Source: Terrabacter tumescens (GTDB taxonomy: Bacteria > Actinomycetota > Actinomycetes > Actinomycetales > Dermatophilaceae). Taken from it: a DNA stretch of 64,000 nt. The translations under genes and the position numbers were made by a program. The stretch spans positions 593,631 to 657,630 of the forward strand of contig NZ_BMNZ01000003.1 of NCBI RefSeq assembly GCF_014646815.1, in the 5' to 3' direction. Shown here piece by piece: positions 18,526 to 27,162 of this stretch. The notes beneath the pieces were generated by a model. That model had not been told where the DNA came from. It saw only the letters and a program-made list of their open reading frames with translations, and made no database searches. Every line of letters begins with the position of its first letter. Position 1 is the first letter of the stretch.

Positions 18526-18560
18526 GGAGGTTCTCCGGCACCTGGTGCCGAGGAACCTCC
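18526..18560. repeat. large hairpin, copy 2 of a related pair
   Basis: Arms 18526-18542 and 18544-18560 pair around a single T with one small internal mismatch. The centre CCGGCACCTGGTGCCG and the outer GAACC(T)TCCACG side match the hairpin at 17318-17365. It lies upstream of the broken DUF559 gene and after the SRPBCC gene. Confidence 0.7.
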
Positions 18561-18622
18561 ACGGACGGTGGGGCGAGATCGGGTCAGTCAGGAGCGGATC
18601 AGGTCGGCGCGGGGCGGAGGGG

Positions 18623-19114
18623 TCAGTCGGGGGCGGGGGCTGTGGCGGCGTCGAGGACCGCCTCGTCGGAGCAGGCTCGCGCGAAGGCCGCGATCCGCGC
18701 CCGGATCTCGCGCCCGAGCAGCCACTGCCCGATCGGCTCGGCCACCGGGCGCAGCCAGGCGGGGCGCACGGCATACGTGTACTTCCAGACGGCGAGCGTG
18801 CCGGCCACGCCGTCGCGCTCCTCCGGCGTGAACCGCCAGCCACCGCCGAACCGCTCGAAGAACCACGGCCCCTCGACCATCGTCATCCCCACGCTCGTCG
18901 GGGGCCGGTACGAGGCGTACTCGCTGACCATCCGCGGCCCGATGCGCGCCCGCGTCACGGTGCGCACCCCCTTGGCCGGCCGCTCGGCGTCGACGAGGTG
19001 CTGGCTCCGGATGAACGGGTCCCACCTCAGCCGCAGCTCGCCCGTCGTCTGGGACACGGCGAACGCCACGTCCGGCGGCACCGGCACCCACGCGTCAGCA
19101 GTCACCTGCGGCAT
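18623..19114 (-). CDS. SRPBCC-fold (polyketide cyclase/dehydrase-like) protein
   Basis: The 163-residue protein begins with the strand-helix pattern of the START/SRPBCC fold (VTADAWVPVPPDVAFAV) and has the LRWDPFIRSQHLVD and MTMVEGPWFFERFGGGWRF segments typical of this group. These domains bind hydrophobic ligands in a central cavity; no catalytic residue can be assigned. It starts 3 bases after the peptidase stop, so it is the third gene of a GNAT / P1-peptidase / SRPBCC operon. Confidence 0.75.
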   Translation of the reverse strand: MPQVTADAWVPVPPDVAFAVSQTTGELRLRWDPFIRSQHLVDAERPAKGVRTVTRARIGPRMVSEYASYRPPTSVGMTMVEGPWFFERFGGGWRFTPEERDGVAGTLAVWKYTYAVRPAWLRPVAEPIGQWLLGREIRARIAAFARACSDEAVLDAATAPAPD

Positions 19115-19117
19115 CGC

Positions 19118-20191
19118 CTACCCCTGCCCCGACAGAGCCGACGGGAAGGCGTCGGACCAGGAGCGCAGAGCCACGCCGCCCTCGGCCGACCGGTCGACCG
19201 AGGTCGCCGCGAGCAGCGCGTGCACGATCGCGCGAGCCACGCAGTCGGCGCCGGCCTCCATGAGCAGCGTCTGCTCGACGGGGTCGGGGGCAGGCCGCTC
19301 GCCGGTCGCCAGCGTGAACAGGGTGTCGCCGTCGAAGAGCGTGTGCACCGGCTTGAGCGCCCGCGCGAGACCGTCGTGGCCGACGCCGGACGCCTTCTGG
19401 CACTGCGCCTTGGTCAGGGTGGCGTCCGTCGCGATGACCCCGATCGTCGTGGCGAGCCCCGGCCGGCCGGCGCTCGCGGGAGCCGCCTGCGCCAGGGCCC
19501 GTGCCGCCTCGAGGTCGGTGGCGCTCGGCCGACCGACGTGGGCGAGCTCGTCCCCGAGACCCAGGCCCACGGCACACGGGATGCCGGTGGCGGGGTCGAC
19601 GGCCGAGCCGACGGCGTTGACGGCCACGAGAGCGGCGACCGTGGTGCCCGACTCGAGCACGACGCTCGCCGACCCGACTCCGCCTCTGAAGCCGCCCACC
19701 TTCGCTCCCGTGCCGGCGCCCACGCTCCCCTGCTCGACGGCGTCGGCCGACGCGCTGGCGTATGCCGCCCTGCCGTCCTCGGCGCTTGGACGGTGACCCC
19801 ACGTGCCGCCGCGTCCCAGGTCGAAGAGGATCGCCGCCGGCACGATCGGCACCACGTGCCCGAGCTCGCCCATCGGCCAGCCGACCCCGTCGTGCGCCAG
19901 CGCGTCCATGACGCCGTCGGCGGCCGCGAGGCCGAAGGCGGACCCACCGCCGAGCACGACCGCGTGGACCCGGTCGACGAGGTTGCGGGGGTCGAGCAGG
20001 TCGGTCTCGCGGGTGCCGGGTCCACCACCGCGCACGTCGACGCCGCCGACGGCACCGCCGGGAGGCGCGAGGACGACGGTGACGCCGGTCAGCCACCCCG
20101 GTTCGTCGCGCGTGCAGTGACCGACGCGCAGGCCCGCGACGTCGACGATCGAGTTGGTCGGGCCGGGTCGAGGAGCGACCGCTCCGCTCAC
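19118..20191 (-). CDS. P1-family (DmpA-like, S58) peptidase
   Basis: A 357-residue member of the DmpA/P1 aminopeptidase-amidase family. It has the N-terminal SIVDVAGLRVGHCT, the HAVVLGGGSAFGLAAADGV core, the KVGGFRGGVGSAS segment around the self-cleavage region and VNAVGSAVDPATG. These proteins are Ntn-fold enzymes that cut their own chain to expose the nucleophile and act on amino-acid amides or beta-peptides. The GTG at 20191 overlaps the GNAT stop (GTGA), so it is translationally coupled. Confidence 0.85.
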   Translation of the reverse strand: MSGAVAPRPGPTNSIVDVAGLRVGHCTRDEPGWLTGVTVVLAPPGGAVGGVDVRGGGPGTRETDLLDPRNLVDRVHAVVLGGGSAFGLAAADGVMDALAHDGVGWPMGELGHVVPIVPAAILFDLGRGGTWGHRPSAEDGRAAYASASADAVEQGSVGAGTGAKVGGFRGGVGSASVVLESGTTVAALVAVNAVGSAVDPATGIPCAVGLGLGDELAHVGRPSATDLEAARALAQAAPASAGRPGLATTIGVIATDATLTKAQCQKASGVGHDGLARALKPVHTLFDGDTLFTLATGERPAPDPVEQTLLMEAGADCVARAIVHALLAATSVDRSAEGGVALRSWSDAFPSALSGQG

Positions 20192-20652
20192 TGCGGGTCC
20201 CGGAGGTCGAACTCCATGAGCCGTCCGGGTGAGGTGAAGCCGAGCCGCTCGTAGAACTCCTGCGCGCGGTCGTCGGGGGCGTTGAGCCGGATCCACTTGA
20301 CGTCGGTCGTGCGCGACCACTCGATCATGGCCTCGGTCAGGGCCCGGCCCACACCCCGGTCCCGGCAGCCGGGGGCGACGAAGAGGCCGCCGACGTGCAG
20401 CCACGAGACGTCCTTGCGCCCGGGCCACGGCAGCGCCCGGATGCGCCGGGTCTCGAGGATGCCCGCGTGCTCGCCCCGGCTCTCGGCGATCCACGTCGGG
20501 CGGTCGGGCCGTTCGGCCAGCCACGCGTCGACGAAACGGTCGAGGTAGCCGGGCTCGGACGGCATACCGAGCTCGCGGGCGAACTGCAGGTGCAGGGCGG
20601 CGACGATGAGGGCGTCGTCGGCAGACGCGCGGCGGATCGTCACCTCGGCCAT
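20188..20652 (-). CDS. GNAT-family N-acetyltransferase
   Basis: The 154-residue protein has the single-domain GNAT layout, with the acetyl-CoA-binding motif A in LFVAPGCRDRGVGRALTEAM near residue 95 and motif B near WIRLNAPDDRAQEFYERLGF. Substrate unknown. It is the first gene of the operon with the P1 peptidase, whose start overlaps its stop by four bases. Confidence 0.85.
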   Translation of the reverse strand: MAEVTIRRASADDALIVAALHLQFARELGMPSEPGYLDRFVDAWLAERPDRPTWIAESRGEHAGILETRRIRALPWPGRKDVSWLHVGGLFVAPGCRDRGVGRALTEAMIEWSRTTDVKWIRLNAPDDRAQEFYERLGFTSPGRLMEFDLRDPQ

Positions 20653-20735
20653 GAGGGAAGTGAACCACGGGGGCGCTCAAAGGGTGCGCAACCCGGCGCA
20701 ACCGGCCGGACCGGCGGCTCAGCGGGTGGGACGGG

Positions 20736-21035
20736 TCAGACGTTTATGCCGAGGCGGCGGCTCGTGCGCGCCCGCTGGCGGCTCGCGCGCATGCGGCGCA
20801 GGCGCTTGATGAGCATCGGGTCGGCCTCGAGGGCCTCCGGGCTGTCGAGGAGCGCGTTGAGCACCTGGTAGTAGCGCGTGGAGCTCATGTCGAAGAGCTC
20901 CTTGATGGCCTGCTCCTTGGAGCCGGCGTACTTCCACCACTGGCGCTCGAACGCCAGGATCTCGAGGTCGCGCGCACTGAGGCCGTCCTCGGACTCGTGG
21001 CGGTGCGGCTGCGCCGTGGCGTGTTCTGTGCTCAT
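20736..21035 (-). CDS. DUF3263 family protein
   Basis: The protein has 99 residues from the ATG at 21035. The core DGLSARDLEILAFERQWWKY, the GSKEQAIKELFDMSSTRYYQ helix-turn-helix-like part and the basic tail RRMRASRQRARTSRRLG match the actinobacterial DUF3263 family, which looks like a small DNA-binding protein. The function is not established. The gene stands alone. Confidence 0.88.
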   Translation of the reverse strand: MSTEHATAQPHRHESEDGLSARDLEILAFERQWWKYAGSKEQAIKELFDMSSTRYYQVLNALLDSPEALEADPMLIKRLRRMRASRQRARTSRRLGINV

Positions 21036-21214
21036 GTCCCCGTCTCGCTGCGGTCGTGCGCTGTGCGTCGTGCGTTGGCTCCGCTCACACCCTAGACCCA
21101 AATGACAGGGGTGTCATTCAGCTCGCGGACGTGGCGCGGCATGTCGGCCGGGCACCGTTGCACAGCCTCACCACGGGTCACTCCAGCCTCGCCGGCCCCA
21201 CCCGTGAAGGTCGG

Positions 21215-22576
21215 TCAGACCATCGTGTCGAGGATGGCGTTGACGTCCTCCTTGGTCGTGTGCGGGTTGACGATGGCGAAGCGCGTCAGCGTCTCGCCGC
21301 GGAAGGTCGTCGGCACGACGAAGGCGAACTCCTCGGCCAGCAGCCGGTCGGTCCAGGCCTGGTAGTCCTCCGGCCCCCACCCGAGACGTCGGAAGACGAC
21401 GACCGACAGGTCCGGCTCGCGGACCGCCTCGAGGTAGTCGCGCCGGCCGATCTCGTCCGCCGCGAAGCGCGTCACCTCGAGCGTGCTCTCGATGGCCTCG
21501 ACGTAGGCGTCGGTGCCGTGCACGGCGAGGGAGTACCAGAGCGGCAGCCCCCGGGCCCGGCGCGTCAGCCCGATCGAGTAGTCGGTCGGGTTCCACTCGG
21601 CGGACTTCGTGATGACGTCGAGGTAGCCCGCCTCCTGCGTGTGCGCGATGCGGGCGAGCTCGGGCTCGCGGTAGATCAGCGCGCAGCAGTCGAACGGGGC
21701 GAAGAGCCACTTGTGCGGGTCGACGATGAACGAGTCGGCGTGCTCGATGCCGTCGAAGAGGTGACGCACCGACGGCGCAGCGAGGCCGGCGCCGCCGTAG
21801 GCCCCGTCGACGTGCAGCCACAGGCCGTACTCGCGGCACACCTCGGCCACGCTGGCGAGGTCGTCGACGACGCCGAAGTTCGTCGTGCCGCTCGTGGCGA
21901 CGACGGCGAAGAACGTCTCGGGACCGTTCTCCTCCAACGTCTTCCGCAGCTCGGCGCCGGTGAGGCGCAGCTTGTCGTCGACGTGGACGCCGCAGACCTC
22001 GGCGTCCATGACGGCCGCCATCGAGACGACGGACGAGTGCGCGTTGTCGGTGGCGGCGATGCGGTAGGGACGTGCGCCCGTGCCCGCCTCCTTGGCCTTC
22101 GCCCGGGCCGTATGCCGTGCCACGACGAGCGCTGACAGGTTGCCGACCGTGCCGCCGGGCACGAAGACGCCGCCCGCCGACTCGGGCAGGCCCGCGAGGT
22201 CGCTGATCCAGCGCAGCGCCTGGTTCTCGGCGTAGACCGCGCCCGCGCCCTCCATCCACGAGCCGCCGTAGATCGACGAGGCACCGACGACGACGTCGAA
22301 GGCCGCGGCCTCACGCGTCGGGGCGCACGGGATGAAGGAAAGGTAGCGCGGGTGGTCCGTCGACAGGCAGGCCGGCGCGAGGGTGTGCTCGAAGAGCTCC
22401 ATGGCGCGGGTCGAGCCGAGGCCTGCCGCGGTGATGGTCTGGCCGGCGGCCGACCTCAGGTAGTCCTCGGTCTGGGCACCGTCGAGCGGGATCGGGTCCA
22501 TGAGGAGCCGCTCGCGGGCGTAGCTGAGGACCTTGTCGACGGCGACGTGGTCGGCGTCCTTGTCGAAGCTGTGCAC
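21215..22576 (-). CDS. PLP-dependent group II decarboxylase (aromatic/glutamate type)
   Basis: This 453-residue protein follows the group II decarboxylase pattern: HPRYLSFIPCAPT, GGVFVPGGTVGNLSALVVAR, the ring-stacking region DNAHSSVV, the Asp of WLHVDGAYGG and the PLP lysine in VDPHKWLF. Such enzymes remove CO2 from aromatic amino acids, glutamate or related substrates; which one cannot be read here. The start is a GTG at 22576. The gene has no clear operon partner. Confidence 0.88.
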   Translation of the reverse strand: MHSFDKDADHVAVDKVLSYARERLLMDPIPLDGAQTEDYLRSAAGQTITAAGLGSTRAMELFEHTLAPACLSTDHPRYLSFIPCAPTREAAAFDVVVGASSIYGGSWMEGAGAVYAENQALRWISDLAGLPESAGGVFVPGGTVGNLSALVVARHTARAKAKEAGTGARPYRIAATDNAHSSVVSMAAVMDAEVCGVHVDDKLRLTGAELRKTLEENGPETFFAVVATSGTTNFGVVDDLASVAEVCREYGLWLHVDGAYGGAGLAAPSVRHLFDGIEHADSFIVDPHKWLFAPFDCCALIYREPELARIAHTQEAGYLDVITKSAEWNPTDYSIGLTRRARGLPLWYSLAVHGTDAYVEAIESTLEVTRFAADEIGRRDYLEAVREPDLSVVVFRRLGWGPEDYQAWTDRLLAEEFAFVVPTTFRGETLTRFAIVNPHTTKEDVNAILDTMV

Positions 22577-22647
22577 GCACAGATGCTAGGCCCTGCGGGG
22601 GCGTGCCACCGACCGTCCGCGAGGCGCGTGACCGGTGTGACGCGTGG

Positions 22648-23295
22648 TCAGCCCAGGAGGGCGGTCCGCAGCTGCGCGGCGTCCGCGACGACGGCGGTCG
22701 GGCGCACCCCGTGCAGGGCCGCGGCCTCGCCGGCGCCCCACGTCACGGCCATGGTGTCCATGCCGGCCGCCTTGCCCGCCAGCACGTCGACGACGGCGTC
22801 GCCGACGTAGACCGCGTCGTTGGACCCGCGGCCCATCCGGTCGAGGGCGAGCAGCAGCGGCGTCGGGTCCGGCTTGTGCCGCTCGGTGTCCTCCATGGCG
22901 ACGAGGACGTCGACGTGCGCGCTGATCCCGAGGATGTCCATCGCCTGCTGCGCGGACTCGCGCCGCTTCGAGGTGGCCACCCCGACGTGGACGCCGGCGG
23001 CACGCAGGTCGCCGAGCACGTCGACGACACCGTCGTAGCCGCGGATGAGCCGCTCGGTGTTCTCGGCGTTCCACGTCAGGTAGGTCTCGTAGAGCTCGTC
23101 CGCCTGCTCCGGCGAGTGGTCGCGGAACGCACCGATGAGCGGCCGGCCGATCCACGAGCGGATCACGTCCGGGTCCTCCTCGCGACCGAGGATCGTGCGG
23201 AACGCGTGCTGGTAGGACTCGACGATGAGGTGGATCGTGTCGGCCAGCGTGCCGTCGAGGTCGAAGACGGCGGTGGACCAGCGGGGAGAAGTCAC
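22648..23295 (-). CDS. HAD-family phosphatase (phosphoglycolate phosphatase-like)
   Basis: The 215-residue protein has HAD motif I FDLDGTLADT at residue 10, motif II VATSKRR, motif III Lys in RHKPDP and motif IV YVGDAVVDVLAG. A helical cap follows motif I, as in PGP/PpaX phosphatases. The start is a GTG at 23295, 9 bases after the nagA stop, so the two probably form one transcript, though no strong ribosome-binding site is seen. The substrate is a small phosphoester. Confidence 0.88.
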   Translation of the reverse strand: MTSPRWSTAVFDLDGTLADTIHLIVESYQHAFRTILGREEDPDVIRSWIGRPLIGAFRDHSPEQADELYETYLTWNAENTERLIRGYDGVVDVLGDLRAAGVHVGVATSKRRESAQQAMDILGISAHVDVLVAMEDTERHKPDPTPLLLALDRMGRGSNDAVYVGDAVVDVLAGKAAGMDTMAVTWGAGEAAALHGVRPTAVVADAAQLRTALLG

Positions 23296-23304
23296 CGGTC
23301 GAGA

Positions 23305-24492
23305 CTAGGGCAGCAGGGGCTCCAGCCACCGCCCGCGTCTCATCACCCGGGTCGGGCGCGCGTCACCGTCGACGACGACGAGGTCGGCACGCGACCCGGC
23401 GGCGAGCGAGCCGCGGTCGGCCAGCCCGAGCGCGCGGGCCGGGGTGCGCGTGGCGGGCCGGACGGCATACGCCATCGGGACGCCGGAGGCGACGGCGCGG
23501 GCGACGATGTCGGCCACGTGGCTCGTGCCGCCGGCGATGGAGCCGGGCGTCGTGCCGTCGGGGTCGCGGGCCAACCGGGCGATGCCGTGGTCGACGACGA
23601 CCGAGAGCCCGCCGAGGACGTAGCTGCCGTCGCCCACCCCGGCCGCGGCCATGGCGTCGGAGACGAACGCGACGTGGTCGACGCCGACGAGGTCGAGGAC
23701 GGTGCGCACCGTGTCGTCCGAGAGGTGCGCGCCGTCGGCGATGAGCTCGACGGTGACGGCGCCTCGCGCAGCCGAGCGCATCAGCGCCGCAACCGCGCCC
23801 GGCTTGCGGTGGTGCCACGGGTCCATGCCGTTGAAGAGGTGCGTGGCGAGGTCGGCACCGGCCGCGACGGCCTGCTCGACCTGCGCGTAGGTGGCCGTCG
23901 TGTGGCCGACCGCGGCATGGATGCCGGCGGACGTGAGCCAGCGCACGAGGTCGAGCCCGTGGTCGCGCTCGGGGGCGAGCGTCACCTGGCGGATGTGCCC
24001 GCGGCCCAGGGCGATGAGGCGCTCGACCTCGGCGAGCGACGGGTCGCGCAGCAGCGTCGGGTCGTGCGCACCGCAGCGCGCCTCGGCGAGCCACGGCCCC
24101 TCGAGGTGGATGCCGTCGACCAGGCCGTCGTCGGCGAGCTCGGCGAGCATCGCGACGCCGCGCTCGAGGTCGCTCGGGCTCATCGTGACGAGGCTGGCGA
24201 GCAGGCTCGTCGACCCGGCACGGTGGTGGTGCTCGGCGGCCGCGACCGCGGCGTCCTCGCGCAGGTCGGTGAACGCCGTCCCGCCGCCACCGTGGCAGTG
24301 CAGGTCGACGTATGCCGGCAGCATCGTCCCAGCCACCCACTCGACCCGCTCGGCGGCGTGGGCGGCCGGCGGGGGCTCGACCCCCGGAGCGACCGGGGCG
24401 ACCGCCGCGATGCGCTCGCCGTCAAGGTGGACGAGGACGTCGGGCAGCACGGTGTCGTCGACGAGGGCTGGTCCGCGGAGTGTGAGGCTCAT
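23305..24492 (-). CDS. nagA: N-acetylglucosamine-6-phosphate deacetylase
   Basis: The 395-residue amidohydrolase has metal and substrate motifs in order: VDLHCHGGGGTAFTD near residue 55, GIHLEGPWL, VGHTTATYAQ, HLFNGMDPWHHRKPG, LIADGAHL and the catalytic Asp of FVSDAM. It removes the acetyl group from GlcNAc-6-phosphate in amino-sugar breakdown and cell-wall recycling. The ATG at 24492 is chosen at the start of the small beta-sandwich domain. No nagB is nearby; the HAD phosphatase follows directly. Confidence 0.93.
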   Translation of the reverse strand: MSLTLRGPALVDDTVLPDVLVHLDGERIAAVAPVAPGVEPPPAAHAAERVEWVAGTMLPAYVDLHCHGGGGTAFTDLREDAAVAAAEHHHRAGSTSLLASLVTMSPSDLERGVAMLAELADDGLVDGIHLEGPWLAEARCGAHDPTLLRDPSLAEVERLIALGRGHIRQVTLAPERDHGLDLVRWLTSAGIHAAVGHTTATYAQVEQAVAAGADLATHLFNGMDPWHHRKPGAVAALMRSAARGAVTVELIADGAHLSDDTVRTVLDLVGVDHVAFVSDAMAAAGVGDGSYVLGGLSVVVDHGIARLARDPDGTTPGSIAGGTSHVADIVARAVASGVPMAYAVRPATRTPARALGLADRGSLAAGSRADLVVVDGDARPTRVMRRGRWLEPLLP

Positions 24493-24594
24493 CGCGGTCG
24501 ATTCTGTCCCAAGCCGGCGGAGAGAGCGACAGCCCACTCGGTCGGAGCGCCGACCGGGCCGGCCGGGCCGACCGGGCGGACCGAGCCGACCCGG

Positions 24595-25248
24595 TCACGT
24601 CGGCGACGGGGACCCGAGGGCGCCCAGGGCGACCCTGAGGTCGGCGACGAGGCCCGCGTACAGCTCCTCCCTCCGGTCCCTGCCACGCAGCACAGCGGAG
24701 GGGTGGATCGTGGCGACGACCCACTCGCGCCGTCCCTCGGGCGGGTCGAGGACCGTGCCGCGCGAGGCACCGACCCGGAATCCCGCACCGTAGAGCGACT
24801 GGCCGGCGATCGCACCGAGCGTCACGACCCCGCGGGGCTTCACGGCGTCCAGCTCCCCGAGCAGCCACGGCTGACAGGACGCCACGTGCCACCGACTCGG
24901 CCCCTCGTGCATCCGGCGCTTGCCGCGCTGAGTGAAGCGGAAGTGCTTGACCGCGTTCGTGAGCCAGACCTCGTCCCGGGCGATGCCGCTCTCGGCGAGC
25001 GCCTGGTCGAGGATGCGCCCTGCCGGCCCGACGAACGGCTCTCCCCGACGGTCCTCCACGTCGCCCGGCTGCTCACCGACGAGCACCAGTGCCGCGTCGC
25101 GCGCGCCGGCGCCGAAGACCGCCTGAGTCGCGTCGCGGAAGAGGTCGCAGCCGCGGCAGTCCTGGACTGCCTTGGCAAGGGCGGGAACCGTGTGCCGCGC
25201 CGGCAGGAAGACGTCGGCCCCCGGGTAGTCGTGTGCGCCTGAGCTCAT
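24595..25248 (-). CDS. udgX: UdgX-type uracil-DNA glycosylase
   Basis: This 217-residue protein has family-4-like motif GEQPGDVEDRRGEPFVGPAG near residue 58, the Fe-S cysteines C31 and C34 in CRGC and C125, and the distinctive loop RGKRRMH with H114. In UdgX of Mycobacterium smegmatis the His of the KRRIH loop forms a covalent bond with the abasic sugar. The fourth cluster position, Cys in ordinary family 4 enzymes, is occupied by the NAVKHF segment, as in UdgX. It is divergent from ung, with 86 bases between the starts. Confidence 0.92.
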   Translation of the reverse strand: MSSGAHDYPGADVFLPARHTVPALAKAVQDCRGCDLFRDATQAVFGAGARDAALVLVGEQPGDVEDRRGEPFVGPAGRILDQALAESGIARDEVWLTNAVKHFRFTQRGKRRMHEGPSRWHVASCQPWLLGELDAVKPRGVVTLGAIAGQSLYGAGFRVGASRGTVLDPPEGRREWVVATIHPSAVLRGRDRREELYAGLVADLRVALGALGSPSPT

Positions 25249-25334
25249 GGCAGCCCCTTCATGTCAGCGTTGGCTTACCCGCGCACCACCTCCCCGACGC
25301 GGGCCGTGTGACGTCGGCCGCAGCGAGGTAGCGT

Positions 25335-26018
25335 GTGGGCGTGCCAGCCCAGCCCCTCAGCGACCTCGTCCACCCGACGTGGGTCCCGGCGCTCGAGCCG
25401 GTGGCCGACACCATCACCGCGATGGGCGAGTTCCTGCGCGCCGAGGTCGCGGCCGGCCGCGGCTACCTGCCTGCCGGCGACCGCGTGCTGCGGGCCTTCT
25501 CGCTGCCGCTGCCCGACGTGCGCGTGCTCGTCGTCGGCCAGGATCCCTACCCGACGCCCGGCCACCCGGTGGGGCTCAGCTTCAGCGTCGCGCGGGACGT
25601 GCGGCCGGTCCCCCGGTCGCTGCAGAACATCTACCAGGAGCTCGGCACCGACCTCGACCTGCCGACGCCGAGCCACGGCGACCTGACGCCGTGGTTCGAG
25701 CGCGGCGTCATGCTGCTCAACCGGGTCCTGACGGTCCGCCCCGGGGCGAGCGCCAGCCATCAGGGGAAGGGCTGGGAAACCGTGACGGCACAGGCGATCT
25801 CGGCCCTCGTGTCGCGCGGCGGGCCGCTCGTCGCCATCCTGTGGGGCCGGCAGGCGCAGTCGCTCGCGCCGATGCTCGGCGACGTGCCGCGCATCGCGTC
25901 GGCCCACCCGTCGCCGCTGTCGGCCCGCTCCGGCTTCTTCGGCTCGCGGCCCTTCAGCCGCACCAACGACCTGCTCGCCCAGCAGGGCGCGGCACCCATC
26001 GACTGGAGGCTGACATGA
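25335..26018 (+). CDS. ung: family 1 uracil-DNA glycosylase
   Basis: A 227-residue protein with the catalytic water-activating motif [18 protein letters not shown] near residue 72, the uracil-pocket region [10 protein letters not shown] and the Leu-intercalation loop [14 protein letters not shown]. It removes uracil from DNA in base-excision repair. The GTG at 25335 follows GAGGTA. The stop overlaps the next start (ATGA). Confidence 0.95.
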   Translation: MGVPAQPLSDLVHPTWVPALEPVADTITAMGEFLRAEVAAGRGYLPAGDRVLRAFSLPLPDVRVLVVGQDPYPTPGHPVGLSFSVARDVRPVPRSLQNIYQELGTDLDLPTPSHGDLTPWFERGVMLLNRVLTVRPGASASHQGKGWETVTAQAISALVSRGGPLVAILWGRQAQSLAPMLGDVPRIASAHPSPLSARSGFFGSRPFSRTNDLLAQQGAAPIDWRLT

Positions 26019-26839
26019 CCCAGCCCACCCCCGAGGTCTCCGGGCCCACGGTCTGGACCCGGTTCGTCGCGATCGGCGACTCGTTCACCGAGGGCATGTG
26101 CGACGACGACCCCGACTTCGGCCACGACGGCGAGTTCGCCGGCTGGGCCGACCGGCTCGCGTCGCACCTGTCGGGGATCGCCCGGGCCGAGGGCGTCGAC
26201 TTCGGCTACGCGAACCTCGCCGTCCGGGGCCGCAAGCTCGCCGACGTCGTGGGGCCGCAGCTCGAGGACGCCCTGTCGCTGCAGCCCGACCTCGTCAGCA
26301 TCGTCGGCGGAGGCAACGACATCCTGCGCCCGAAGGCCGACCTCGACGGGCTGGCCGCGCGCCTCGAGGCTGCGGTCGCGCGCATCCGGGCGACGGGCGC
26401 CGACGTTCTCATGGCGACCCCCGTCGACCCGGCCGACGCGCCGCTCGTCAAGGCCACCCGCGGTCGAGCCGCGATCCACACGGCCAACATCTGGAGCATC
26501 GCCCGTCGCAACGGCGCCCACGTCATCGACCAGTGGGGTCTGCACGCCCTGCGCGACTGGCGGATGTGGAGCGAGGACCGGATCCACATGACGACCGAGG
26601 GTCACCGCCGGGTCGCCCTCGCCGCCCTCGAGGCGCTCGGGCACACACCGGCCGAGACCGACTGGGCCACGCCGCTCGAGCCCGCGCCGCCGATCGGCCG
26701 CCGCGAGGCGCTCCAGGCCAACGCGCAGTGGGCCAAGGAGTACGTCGGCCCCTGGGTGCACCGCCGCCTCACCGGCCGCAGCTCGGGGGACCACCGCCAG
26801 GCCAAGCGCCCCGACGTGGCGCCGCTCGACCAGCCGTGA
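26015..26839 (+). CDS. SGNH/GDSL-type hydrolase
   Basis: The 274-residue protein has SGNH block [15 protein letters not shown] near residue 20, block II around [10 protein letters not shown], block [12 protein letters not shown] and the block V Asp-His pair in [10 protein letters not shown]. No signal peptide is present, so it is cytoplasmic. Blocks I-V give the Ser-Asp-His triad of esterases and lipases; the substrate is unknown. GGAGG precedes the ATG, which overlaps the ung stop. The co-transcription with ung is probably incidental. Confidence 0.88.
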   Translation: MTQPTPEVSGPTVWTRFVAIGDSFTEGMCDDDPDFGHDGEFAGWADRLASHLSGIARAEGVDFGYANLAVRGRKLADVVGPQLEDALSLQPDLVSIVGGGNDILRPKADLDGLAARLEAAVARIRATGADVLMATPVDPADAPLVKATRGRAAIHTANIWSIARRNGAHVIDQWGLHALRDWRMWSEDRIHMTTEGHRRVALAALEALGHTPAETDWATPLEPAPPIGRREALQANAQWAKEYVGPWVHRRLTGRSSGDHRQAKRPDVAPLDQP

Positions 26840-27162
26840 GCCCCGCCACCCGCTGACGTATGCCGTGTCGCGGGCTCGGCCACGTCCGGCCGGCCCGCGG
26901 ACGCTCCCCCGGAGCGCGATGGCGGATTCTCCGCCCGCCACACGGCATACGTCCACTTCTTCGGAGCACGCTGCCCGCGACCTGAAGATCTCCTGAAAAT
27001 CGATGGCCCCAACCTCTGGCGCTCCGCGGTCCGCGCTGCCATTCTCCTTCTCGGGTTGCTCGGGGGAGTCCCAACCCACACCACTGGTGCGCGTGACCCT
27101 GATCGGGCCACGCGCATCGCGCGGACCGGCCGCCGACGACGGCTGCCAGTCGAGGAGGAACA
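26840..27162. repeat. gene-free stretch with a long-range inverted repeat
   Basis: No gene is seen. A perfect 14-base inverted repeat has arms GACGTATGCCGTGT (26855-26868) and ACACGGCATACGTC (26940-26953), enclosing smaller hairpins (GCTCCCCCGGAGC, GGCGGATTCTCCGCC). The first half probably terminates the ung-hydrolase transcript. The second half (26954-27162) should hold the protease promoter; only the AT-richer part near 26983-27003 stands out. Confidence 0.5.
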
